This document shows positions 1 through 7,744 of a stretch of DNA of 64,000 nucleotides, one piece after another (the first letter of the stretch is position 1; each line of letters opens with the position of its first letter). A model generated the notes under the pieces. The model did not search any database and was not told the DNA's origin. It was given only the letters and a program-made list of their open reading frames with translations. The position numbers were made by a program, and so were the translations under genes. The stretch is from positions 664,054 to 728,053 of the forward strand of contig NZ_KB849999.1 in assembly GCF_000369405.1 (NCBI RefSeq). Direction: 5' to 3'. Source of the stretch: Acinetobacter sp. ANC 3929. Lineage in GTDB: Bacteria; Pseudomonadota; Gammaproteobacteria; Pseudomonadales; Moraxellaceae.

Positions 1-942
1 GGCAGCAGCGTACTTTGCCAAAGAAAGTCAGTAAGGTACGCCTATATGAAACAAAAAAGATATTCTTTTCCAATTACCTTAATGGCTCGATTACTTCATG
101 TTTCAGTTTCATGTTTTTATGATTGGCTCAAGAGAGGCGTGAGCAAAAGAACGATTCAACGAAATCAACAGACGATATTGGTGAAAATAGCCCATGAGGA
201 GACAAGGCAGAGCTATGGTTATATTCGATTAACCAAATACTTACAAGCTCAGGGTATAAAAATGAGTATGTACGCTGTACGTCAGATAAAAGCGCTGAAC
301 CACCTGTATTGTAAGCGACACAAGCGTTTTAAAAGGACTACGAATAGTGACCATAATCGAGCGATCTATGAAAACCTGCTGGAGCAACAATTCTCAATGA
401 CTAGACCAAATCAAGCATGGTCAAGTGATATTACGTACATATGGACTGTTGAAGGATGGCTGTATTTAGCAGCGGTAAAAGACCTTTACACGAAGCAAGT
501 GGTTGGCTATAGCTTAAATGAGCGCATGACAACACAGCTTGTTTGTAATGCGCTAAATATGGCTATTCACAATCAAAAACCAACCAAAGAACTGATTGTG
601 CATTCAGACAGAGGAAGTCAATATTGCAGCCATGAATATCGAAATATACTTGAGCAATATGGTTTTCAAGGTTCAATGAGCAAGCGCGGAGACTGTTACG
701 ATAATGCACCGATTGAAAGCTTTTGGGGAATATTGAAAAATGAGTTAGTTCATCATTACAACTATCAAACTAGAGAAGAAGCCAAAGCAGATATTATAAA
801 ATACATTGAGTTATTTTATAATCATCGAAGAATTCAAAAGGGTTTGGGTTTTAAGACACCAAATCAAATGGCCGAAGACTTTTATAAGTTGGCTGCCTAG
901 AATCTCCCAAGGGAAAGTCTCCTGATAATTCAGCGTATATCA
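1..942 (+). mobile_element. IS3-family insertion sequence, copy 1 (left part outside window)
   Basis: The window opens inside the element, near the end of orfA, and runs through all of orfB to the terminal inverted repeat. The terminus, read inward, is TGATATACGCTGAATTATCA and matches the same end of two complete 1274-bp copies further along. This copy is in the opposite orientation to the other two. It interrupts the GAD-like/DUF1851 gene on its right, whose last codons and stop lie in the IS terminus. Confidence 0.95.
46..900 (+). CDS. IS3-family transposase OrfB (DDE integrase domain), copy 1
   Basis: 284-aa catalytic subunit of an IS3-family transposase. It starts with an HTH_21-like region (about residues 40-95), followed by an rve-type integrase core. 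The catalytic triad is visible as D in WSSDITYIW, D in VHSDRGSQYCS and E in ESFWGILKNE. It is normally made as an OrfAB fusion by -1 frameshifting at an A6G heptamer just before this frame; in this copy only the end of orfA is inside the window. The protein is identical in all three copies, so expansion was recent or the copies are homogenised. Confidence 0.95.
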   Translation: MKQKRYSFPITLMARLLHVSVSCFYDWLKRGVSKRTIQRNQQTILVKIAHEETRQSYGYIRLTKYLQAQGIKMSMYAVRQIKALNHLYCKRHKRFKRTTNSDHNRAIYENLLEQQFSMTRPNQAWSSDITYIWTVEGWLYLAAVKDLYTKQVVGYSLNERMTTQLVCNALNMAIHNQKPTKELIVHSDRGSQYCSHEYRNILEQYGFQGSMSKRGDCYDNAPIESFWGILKNELVHHYNYQTREEAKADIIKYIELFYNHRRIQKGLGFKTPNQMAEDFYKLAA

Positions 943-1559
943 AAGCTTCTCATTCTGAGTGGAGTTACCTGCTTTAATAATTTCATATGGACTGGTAAAT
1001 TAACTTTTGCCAAATGGCTTAAGGACTCTTCACCTCCTAAAGCAAGTGCAGGCTCAAAAGCATACATTTCATCTGCTTTTAAAACACCAAGTTTTTTCAC
1101 CGCACGATCAAATAGCTTTTTACCGTTTTTATCGGTGTAATCCATATAAGTTTTTTTAGCAAGAAAGAAAAAGTCACTGCCATAAAATTCAGCGCTTTCT
1201 AACTGTTCTCCATTGTCATGTAGAATGCCTTCCATTGTTTTAATATAATATCTACCATAATTACGCTCACCCCAAATTAACAGCTCACCAAATGCGGTAC
1301 GCGCTAAAACATGATAAACATCATCATCAGGCAATAGTGTCTCTTCCAGCCAATCATAAATTACTTTAGCGTAATCATCTGGATTGGTAATCCAGTACAA
1401 ACCATTTAAATAGCCTGCAAAACCAAACAATCGCCATTGCTCTAAAATACTTTCAGGCAATTTACCACGATATTTTTTTATTATGCTCTCTGTAGCTTCG
1501 ACTTTATCAATTGGCTGACCATATTTTTCGTAAAAGTAATCAATATCTTCTTGGTTCAT
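930..1559 (-). CDS. GAD-like/DUF1851 domain protein, probable T6SS immunity protein, 3' end cut by IS
   Basis: The N-terminal half has the GAD-like pattern (DYFYEKYGQPID, then KLPESILEQW, a glycine-rich stretch and LYWITNPDDY). It is followed by a DUF1851-type segment (ARTAFGELLIWGE). Proteins of this type commonly lie next to T6SS toxins and act as cytoplasmic immunity proteins; that role is inferred here from family and position. I chose the ATG at 1559 because GGAGAG lies 7 bases upstream; an in-frame ATG at 1574 overlaps the stop of the toxin remnant in front (TAATG). The last residues (FDIR) and the stop are encoded by the IS terminus, so the native C-terminus is missing. How much is lost cannot be seen, and function may be impaired. 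Confidence 0.75.
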   Translation of the reverse strand: MNQEDIDYFYEKYGQPIDKVEATESIIKKYRGKLPESILEQWRLFGFAGYLNGLYWITNPDDYAKVIYDWLEETLLPDDDVYHVLARTAFGELLIWGERNYGRYYIKTMEGILHDNGEQLESAEFYGSDFFFLAKKTYMDYTDKNGKKLFDRAVKKLGVLKADEMYAFEPALALGGEESLSHLAKVNLPVHMKLLKQVTPLRMRSFDIR

Positions 1560-1573
1560 CTTACTACTCTCCA

Positions 1574-1702
1574 TTACTTACAACGCTTCAATTCAACATC
1601 CATCGCATCTTTCCCCATCCCCTTAGCCTGAGCTGCCGCAGTATCCATACTAGCTAGACGCTTCTTTGCTGCCATTTGAGAACCAATTGAACGGTTTTGT
1701 CT
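1574..1702 (-). pseudogene. Orphan C-terminal remnant of a T6SS toxin
   Basis: An open frame of 42 codons with no start codon of its own in a sensible place. It begins right after an in-frame TAA and ends in ...MDVELKRCK followed by TAA, whose last base is shared with an ATG of the next gene (TAATG). That tail-to-start overlap is typical of a toxin followed by its immunity gene. It lies directly behind the terminator of the intact immunity gene, where displaced toxin tails accumulate in polymorphic toxin loci. The family of the lost toxin cannot be identified from 42 residues. Confidence 0.5.
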
Positions 1703-1733
1703 TTACTTAATTATTTGAAGCTTTAATAAATGC

Positions 1734-1757
1734 AAAAAACCATCCAAAAGAGGATGG
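1734..1757 (-). terminator. Rho-independent terminator after the PoNi-like gene
   Basis: On the minus strand CCATCC, a 6-base loop and GGATGG are followed by six T residues. It sits about 20 bp after the immunity gene stop, so it ends the vgrG-effector-immunity transcript and separates it from the orphan module. Confidence 0.85.
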
Positions 1758-1776
1758 CTTTTCTCAAATGATTAAA

Positions 1777-2844
1777 TTATTTTTCACCATCCCAATACCA
1801 ATATACCTCCCCCCAATCTAGCTCGATAAGTGCGGGAACAATCTCACCTTGTTTAAAGTATTGTCGTGAATCTGGTTGTGCTGGTGTTCTCCAATAACCT
1901 GTTTTAATACAGGCTTCTCCGCCCTTAACTTTCATTCGCTCTAGTTGTTGATCATCTAGAACTACTTTTGACTGTGTTCGAGCAAAATCAACCAAATCTT
2001 TTGGATAAAACTGATGTTCACGATATGACGTATCATCTATATCCAGCAACCACGTTACCGCTGCTGCTTCCCATGACCAATAGCCATAGTAACCTCTTCC
2101 TGATCTTAAATCAGTTTGAGGATGTTGATCATAATAGGGCTCTCGTCGGCTCGCCTCATACCAGTCTTCTAGGTATTGCAGCATTAAAGCTGGACGCTGT
2201 TCAGGTGAAGCATTAAACACTTTAATGAGCTTACGATAAGGTAAATGTCGTCTAGCCTCATCTGGTGGAGTTCCACGATCTGCAACAAAAGGAGCAACTA
2301 AACGTTCAATTAATCCATCTTTTTCCTGTCCTTCAGGTGTTGCTTCTACATAGTCAATGATTGGCATAATCCGATCCATCTGATCTGCATAACCAGTCAA
2401 CAGTCCAAAACAAATCAGACGTAAAGCAATATACCAATAGTCTTCTGTTCCCAAACTGATATGCCAAACATACCGTCCATCTGCCTCAGGACTTAAATTA
2501 TATAAATGGCTTGCTTCTGCGTACTCTTCTGTCCAGTGAAGTAGATATGGATATATTTCTTTTAAAAATTCAAGGCGTCCACCTGCCGAATATTGTAAGG
2601 AAATCAAATCTAAAACATCTATTATTCTTCTTCGACCAGCTGCAATATAACCACCATATTTTTTTTCATTTTTATAATTACTAAAACCATCCGTTACAGA
2701 ATATATTCCATTCACAAATGTATCAAATCTTTTACTATACATTTTTTGTTCAAGCAAATTATCTCTAAACAAAGCTGTGTCTTTTATTTCTAAACTTAAC
2801 CACTTTTGCCAATCTATTCTCTGCTCATTTATTTGTACGGACAT
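1777..2844 (-). CDS. DUF1910/DUF1911 (PoNi-like) immunity protein
   Basis: 355-aa soluble protein with no signal peptide. Residues about 10-120 fit the DUF1910 pattern, and about 130-285 fit DUF1911, with the hallmark WSWEAAAVTWLLDIDDTS at 256-273. DUF1910/1911 proteins are the PoNi antidotes of PoNe-family PD-(D/E)xK DNase toxins, so this is most likely the cognate immunity of the effector directly upstream (3 bp between genes). Residues about 307-353 form an extra module (GYWRTPAQ..., then a C-terminal YWYWDG) not needed for the DUF1911 fold; I recall similar tails on other T6SS-linked immunity proteins. A strong terminator follows. The immunity role is family knowledge plus context; pairing with this exact toxin is inference. 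Confidence 0.85.
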   Translation of the reverse strand: MSVQINEQRIDWQKWLSLEIKDTALFRDNLLEQKMYSKRFDTFVNGIYSVTDGFSNYKNEKKYGGYIAAGRRRIIDVLDLISLQYSAGGRLEFLKEIYPYLLHWTEEYAEASHLYNLSPEADGRYVWHISLGTEDYWYIALRLICFGLLTGYADQMDRIMPIIDYVEATPEGQEKDGLIERLVAPFVADRGTPPDEARRHLPYRKLIKVFNASPEQRPALMLQYLEDWYEASRREPYYDQHPQTDLRSGRGYYGYWSWEAAAVTWLLDIDDTSYREHQFYPKDLVDFARTQSKVVLDDQQLERMKVKGGEACIKTGYWRTPAQPDSRQYFKQGEIVPALIELDWGEVYWYWDGEK

Positions 2845-2847
2845 TTA

Positions 2848-4314
2848 TTAACGCTCCAGCATGTCATTCGGTAAAACAAATTCTAATTTAATTCCATGGG
2901 CGGTTACCGTACGTGTGCACTTCGGTTTATCAAGCCCCTTACATTTTTGATGATGATCAAATTTATCTCCAGTAATAGTCACTAAACTTCGATCATAAGG
3001 ACATCTAATCGCTACAGTTTTACCTAATTTTTTTTCAGCTGAAGCCTTAAACTGCACTCTTTCCCATGCATCTATATCATCAATTAAATTATCGTGCGCA
3101 GGAACAATCGCTGCACTGCCAATTTTTCTAGAAATCCACAGATGTGACATTTGTACACCATCACTTACAGTAGTACCAACTGAGCGTGTTACTTTATCAT
3201 CTTCATCTGAAGCCATATAAACATCTAAGCCCATTCTCAAAGCCATCATTGCAGCTTTTGGGGTCATCAATGATCTATGACTTAAAGCATTGGTCGCCTT
3301 ACTGTCGGTTATTCGGTATTTATGTCCTAATCTTGCACTATGCCATACATGATCAATCCCATTGTGACCTTTATCATAATATTCATAAAGCACACCATTA
3401 AAATTGATTTTAGTTCTACTTTTCATGCGCTTAACATAGTAGTAATCCGTTATATGTTCACCACCAGAGCCTAACTCTTGATTTGAACGTCGTCTTCTCT
3501 TTCTTTGCTTTCTTTTGGTTGAATTATTTTGTGTACCAGCATTCGCCGCATTTCCACCAGTATTTTTAGGTACACTACCATTTGGCGGTGTGTGAGGCGC
3601 AGGTTGTTGATTCGGTTGTCTAGGAGTCTTTGCTGCTGGTGTTGAGGGTGCTCTCGTCGTCACAACTGGAGCTCGTGCTGTTGTATTAGGGTAAGGTGTA
3701 CCCAATGCTTTTCGATGCGCAGCTTGTAATTCTTTCATCACCATATCAATTTTTTGATTGGCAACTTTTTTCATTTGCTTCAACTGAGTAACCAAAGTTT
3801 TTAGTCTAGCTTGCCCTAATACAGCTCTAGTTAACCAGCTATCAAAAACATCAGTTAAACCATCAATAATCTTATTACAAGTCGTTTGCAGCTCTTTGGT
3901 ATAAGTATTCCAGTTTACGTTTCTAAACCACTTATCAACATTGCCTCGCATGGTTTTACTTGGAATCGCATCTAAAATAGCCCCCATCGCTTTACCTGAG
4001 CGTAATTGCTTAAAGACAATTTTTAACCCATCTCCAGCTACAGGAATAAATGCCACAAGATTAAAAACCAAATCAAACCAGTTATCTTTTTCTTCTGGTT
4101 TTTCAGCTATCTTCACTACAGAAACAATGACATTCCCAACGTCTACCCCTTGACCGACAAAAGGAATACAACCAATCACAACAGCAACAATAATCTGTGC
4201 TGGGCTTGATCCACTCCCATCAAGTACCCCTTTAATCCATTGAGCTGCCGACTCCTCACCTTTCTGAGTGACTCTCATTGTTTGAGATGTTGTTCTTGCT
4301 ACAGCTGTATTCAT
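2848..4314 (-). CDS. VgrG-linked T6SS effector with PD-(D/E)xK-like nuclease domain (PoNe-like)
   Basis: 488-aa protein in three parts. Residues 38-103 hold two hydrophobic, Gly/Pro-containing segments (CIPFVGQGVDVGN and AFIPVAGDGLKI), a pre-toxin pattern seen in polymorphic toxins. Residues about 205-280 are a Pro/Thr/Asn-rich linker ending in a very basic stretch (KRKQRKRRRR, 267-276). Residues about 283-488 are the toxin. There, GHNGIDHVW (D321) followed by YRITDSKAT (D337-x-K339) matches the D...(D/E)xK signature of PD-(D/E)xK nucleases. Two cysteine/histidine clusters (CPYDRS, then HHQKCKGLDKPKC) lie near the C-terminus. The start overlaps the vgrG stop as ATGA, so the effector is translationally coupled to its carrier. 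DNase activity is predicted from the motif and the DUF1911 partner, not shown. Confidence 0.8.
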   Translation of the reverse strand: MNTAVARTTSQTMRVTQKGEESAAQWIKGVLDGSGSSPAQIIVAVVIGCIPFVGQGVDVGNVIVSVVKIAEKPEEKDNWFDLVFNLVAFIPVAGDGLKIVFKQLRSGKAMGAILDAIPSKTMRGNVDKWFRNVNWNTYTKELQTTCNKIIDGLTDVFDSWLTRAVLGQARLKTLVTQLKQMKKVANQKIDMVMKELQAAHRKALGTPYPNTTARAPVVTTRAPSTPAAKTPRQPNQQPAPHTPPNGSVPKNTGGNAANAGTQNNSTKRKQRKRRRRSNQELGSGGEHITDYYYVKRMKSRTKINFNGVLYEYYDKGHNGIDHVWHSARLGHKYRITDSKATNALSHRSLMTPKAAMMALRMGLDVYMASDEDDKVTRSVGTTVSDGVQMSHLWISRKIGSAAIVPAHDNLIDDIDAWERVQFKASAEKKLGKTVAIRCPYDRSLVTITGDKFDHHQKCKGLDKPKCTRTVTAHGIKLEFVLPNDMLER

Positions 4315-7300
4315 TGTTTATCTCCTAGCCCTAACCCAGAAGTTGAATCCTCGCTGCTTAATAGAATTTCTTCTGCATCATCCTCCAGTACATCTTCTGC
4401 ATTATTTTCTGATGCAATTAAATGTTCTTCATAATCGCTAATATGATCATCATATTCGATATCATCTCCTTTGATCATATCTTCAATCTCATCAGGAAAA
4501 TATTCATCTAATAAGGTTGCTAATTCTTGTTGATTATATTGTTCGATTAGCTGTTCTGCTTCTGTGACACTCATAACTTTCCTATCTTTAAAAGGATTAG
4601 CTACTTTATCTTTATCAGGCTTTGCCTCTACATGACTAAATCCATAATAAACTTTGGATTGTGTTTTATCTCCAGGAATAGATACCTTAGCATAGCCATT
4701 TGCATCAAGAATTCCTTCCTGAGAGGTACCATCTGAAAATATTAGTTTATAAGGTGCTTGGATTACAGGCTTTAAATCATCGTAGACATACTTTAACTCA
4801 AGTTCTTTTGGCAATAGATTTAGAGCTGGCAATGCTGGCAAATTAGGTGAAACACTCGCCCCATCCATAAACAAATGCTGCCCTGCCTTCACCTCAAACT
4901 TGCCACCCGTAGTCGGAAAAATCCCTAAGCCATTCAGCTTGATTTGAGAGCCGCCTGCGGTAATCACAATTTCTTTAGGGCTGGTGATCTCAATGCGGTC
5001 TTCAGTCGAAATAATTTGAATCCCTTGCTTGGCAAGTAAGTCCATCCCATCCGATTGAGCATGCACTTCGAACTTGCCTTTGGCAGCCACTTGTTTAATC
5101 CCATGCTGTGCTGCAAACAGGCTAATCCTGTTCTGGACATGGGCAACCAGATTTTTTTGTGTGCTTAGGTTAATGCTATCGCCCGCAATCTGATTGATCT
5201 GTCCATCCGCAGATAAATGAATATCTTCACTGGTACTCAGACCAATTCCCGCAGGTGAATTCAATAGCAATAACGCTTTTTCAAATTTTGCAATCTTGTC
5301 CTGAATCTGATCAGCAAAGTCTTTTAACTGTTCTAATGATTCAATTTCATCCGTTTGCTGATTCTTGGCAACTTCACTTAATGCTTTGGCATTGCTCTGG
5401 TTGCCTTCAAGCTGTTGCTTGGCTGGCTTTGCATCTAAATGCTCACCTTGGGCTTGATCCTGCTTTTGTGTGCTAACAAGTAAGCCTTGTCCTGCACGCA
5501 CCGCCCCCCATTGGTCAGTACGCAGTTCAAAGCCTTCACCACGATCTTCACTTTCAGCTTTATCTTTTGGGTGGCTGAGTTTACCCAGATTCAGTTGGCT
5601 AGTAGCATGACTACTTTGTAGTTGCGCACTGATCTGACCCGTGGTGTCATCAAAACGCAGCTGGTTAAAGCCTTCGCCTTGGTACTCTTTAGATTTAATC
5701 CCTGCCAGTTTCTTGGTATCAGGCAGCTTACCTGCATTATCGAATTTAGTTGGACTACGTTGTGCTTCATGAATCCGTCCAACCACATAAGGACGATCAA
5801 TATTGCCATCAAAGAAGTTGATCACCACGATCTCACCAATACGTGGCAAGAAACGTGCGCCGTAGCCTTCACCTGCCCACGGCGTCAGTACATCGATCCA
5901 TGCAGAATCGGTATCGTTGTCATTGGCACCTGCACCACCATCATGACTGTGATCATCGGCTCGGGTAAACAGGAATCGAACTTTAATCTGTCCCCATTCA
6001 TCCACATGAATTTCCTCACCGCTTGGTCCTACGACTTTAGCGCGTTGTGGATGGGTTGCAGGTCGATGCTGTAGCGGGTTGTATTCAGGTACCAGACCAA
6101 TATTTCTGCGTTGCAGTATTAATTGATTGGCTTGGCGTTCATCAGATTCAGCATGTTGAAAAGGGTTACTTTGCCAATGACTTTGTTGAAGCAAAGCCGC
6201 GACTTGATCATTTAAATCTTTGGGTAAATTATTCTGGTTATAAAAGATTTTCGAGCTGATCAAAAATTCTTTATCTGCTCCTGCATGCTGATCAATCTCA
6301 GGATGTTCATTCAATTCAAACCAGTAGCCGACATGGGTATCGCGAACAGTCGATGTCGCAACAAATTGTTTGGCCTGCGAATCATAATATTGGCTTAGGT
6401 TTTGATTCAGTTTCTCAATTTGAGCATTACCTGCTTTGGTCGTACCATCCTCACCGTTTAAATCTTGAATCCATGCAGGTGAAAAATGCCATGCCTGCTC
6501 TAAAGCAAGTTGTTGGTTATCGTGCTGATCACTATGGCTATGTTTACTTTGAACACTCCCTGCACCTTCATCTTGTTCTAAAGCATCAGCTTGCCAACGT
6601 TGCACGTGTACCGCACTCGGTTGTAGTGAGCGCTGTGCCACAAATGCGGTGATGCTATCCTGTGTTTCAGTCGCACTACTGCGATGAAAGCGAATGTTAC
6701 GGCGTTCTAAGGCTTTATATTGATTGTTGTCATCGATTAATCGGAGTTTCTGTGGTTGAATCTGTTCACTTGAACTGGATACCTTAAGTTGAGATTCATC
6801 AATCAGCCAGTTTATGCCTTCACTTCGCAGCAAACGTGTCAGAAAATCATAATCGGTTTCATTACTCTGCATGATAAATGGGCGAACATCGTAATCCTTG
6901 CTTAAACCAGTTAAATCTAAGCTTAAACTAGCAGCAAATAATGGACTTTTGTTCTGCCATTCTTGAAAAATGGTTTGGATGATATCGACCACTGATTTCG
7001 CCATAAAAACACGGCTGTTACGACGATGTTTCCATAATGCGGTCGGGTCTTGAACGCCTAAGCGATATATCGTCAGTGAACCATCACTTGCACCAAAATC
7101 CGCTTGAGTAATAATACCTGTAATACGTGTAAGTTCAGCTTTATCGGTCACAATATCAATCGCAACCTGACTACCGATAAAACTTTTTAAAGGAATGTCC
7201 GCACTGGTTGAAAGGCAAAGTAATTGTAGATCAATACCATGATTCAGTTGATGCAGACCATCAATACGTTGCAAGAAAACTTGGCTATTCAAAGATGAAT

Positions 7301-7379
7301 TTGAAAACTGGGCATGAATCGCACGTTTCTGTGCTGTAAGCCCTAAACTCTCTAAAGCCTGAAATATATTATTCGACAT
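4311..7379 (-). CDS. vgrG: Type VI secretion tip protein VgrG with acidic C-terminal extension
   Basis: 1022 aa. The N-terminal half is the gp27-like phage baseplate region (a typical FIMQSNETDYDFLTRLLRSEGI segment is near residue 165). A gp5-like OB fold follows (VVGPSGEEIHVDEWGQIKVRF, then DSAWIDVLTPWAGEGYGARFLPRIGEIVVINF), and then a DUF2345-type beta-helix ending near residue 860. After that comes a domain with KLIFSDGTSQEG and a strongly acidic tail (about 930-1022), longer than a minimal VgrG. This tail directly precedes the effector gene and may hold the effector or an adaptor (inference). The protein forms the puncturing tip of the T6SS needle. No structural T6SS genes are in the window, so this is a satellite vgrG locus. 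Confidence 0.93.
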   Translation of the reverse strand: MSNNIFQALESLGLTAQKRAIHAQFSNSSLNSQVFLQRIDGLHQLNHGIDLQLLCLSTSADIPLKSFIGSQVAIDIVTDKAELTRITGIITQADFGASDGSLTIYRLGVQDPTALWKHRRNSRVFMAKSVVDIIQTIFQEWQNKSPLFAASLSLDLTGLSKDYDVRPFIMQSNETDYDFLTRLLRSEGINWLIDESQLKVSSSSEQIQPQKLRLIDDNNQYKALERRNIRFHRSSATETQDSITAFVAQRSLQPSAVHVQRWQADALEQDEGAGSVQSKHSHSDQHDNQQLALEQAWHFSPAWIQDLNGEDGTTKAGNAQIEKLNQNLSQYYDSQAKQFVATSTVRDTHVGYWFELNEHPEIDQHAGADKEFLISSKIFYNQNNLPKDLNDQVAALLQQSHWQSNPFQHAESDERQANQLILQRRNIGLVPEYNPLQHRPATHPQRAKVVGPSGEEIHVDEWGQIKVRFLFTRADDHSHDGGAGANDNDTDSAWIDVLTPWAGEGYGARFLPRIGEIVVINFFDGNIDRPYVVGRIHEAQRSPTKFDNAGKLPDTKKLAGIKSKEYQGEGFNQLRFDDTTGQISAQLQSSHATSQLNLGKLSHPKDKAESEDRGEGFELRTDQWGAVRAGQGLLVSTQKQDQAQGEHLDAKPAKQQLEGNQSNAKALSEVAKNQQTDEIESLEQLKDFADQIQDKIAKFEKALLLLNSPAGIGLSTSEDIHLSADGQINQIAGDSINLSTQKNLVAHVQNRISLFAAQHGIKQVAAKGKFEVHAQSDGMDLLAKQGIQIISTEDRIEITSPKEIVITAGGSQIKLNGLGIFPTTGGKFEVKAGQHLFMDGASVSPNLPALPALNLLPKELELKYVYDDLKPVIQAPYKLIFSDGTSQEGILDANGYAKVSIPGDKTQSKVYYGFSHVEAKPDKDKVANPFKDRKVMSVTEAEQLIEQYNQQELATLLDEYFPDEIEDMIKGDDIEYDDHISDYEEHLIASENNAEDVLEDDAEEILLSSEDSTSGLGLGDKQ

Positions 7380-7744
7380 CTTTTTATAGATTATCTGCTT
7401 AAATTTAGCGAATTTTAATCAAAATATTGATTTCATTCCATACAGAACCGTCTATTTATGACAATTTACGTCACTTTTTTGTTGGGTTTATTTTACCGAC
7501 TTGGGCCAAATTAACCTATGTTTTTGAATTAAAACGTTTTTTATGAATGCTCAAATGGAATAGTTTTAAGCTTGTTTCATTTTTTTCAGTTGATGCTATT
7601 TTTTTATAAGGGGATGAATAAGGTAGTGAATAAGCAAATAATATTTCAGTTCAGCTAAATCCATCTTATTTTGAAATAAAGGCATATCGTTATGGATACA
7701 CCTTTATTTTTAATTAATCGCTAAAATTTTATATTTCCCATTTT
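7380..7744. other. Intergenic region before vgrG
   Basis: AT-rich 365 bp holding the upstream region of vgrG and the 3' flank of the TonB receptor gene. I see no gene here. A weak hairpin at 7678-7705 (AAAGG...CCTTT with two G-T pairs, followed by T-rich sequence on the plus side) may terminate the receptor transcript. No sigma-70 promoter could be assigned with confidence. Confidence 0.5.
7676..7710 (-). terminator. Weak hairpin terminator after the TonB receptor gene
   Basis: An imperfect inverted repeat (AAAGG-tg-TATC / GATA-tg-CCTTT) lies about 40 bp past the receptor stop. The T-run is short on the minus strand and better on the plus strand (ATTTTTAATT). Confidence 0.35.

Noticed and set aside
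5622..6074. 150-codon plus-strand frame inside vgrG
   Set aside because: Antisense shadow of a well-defined VgrG coding region with no family features.
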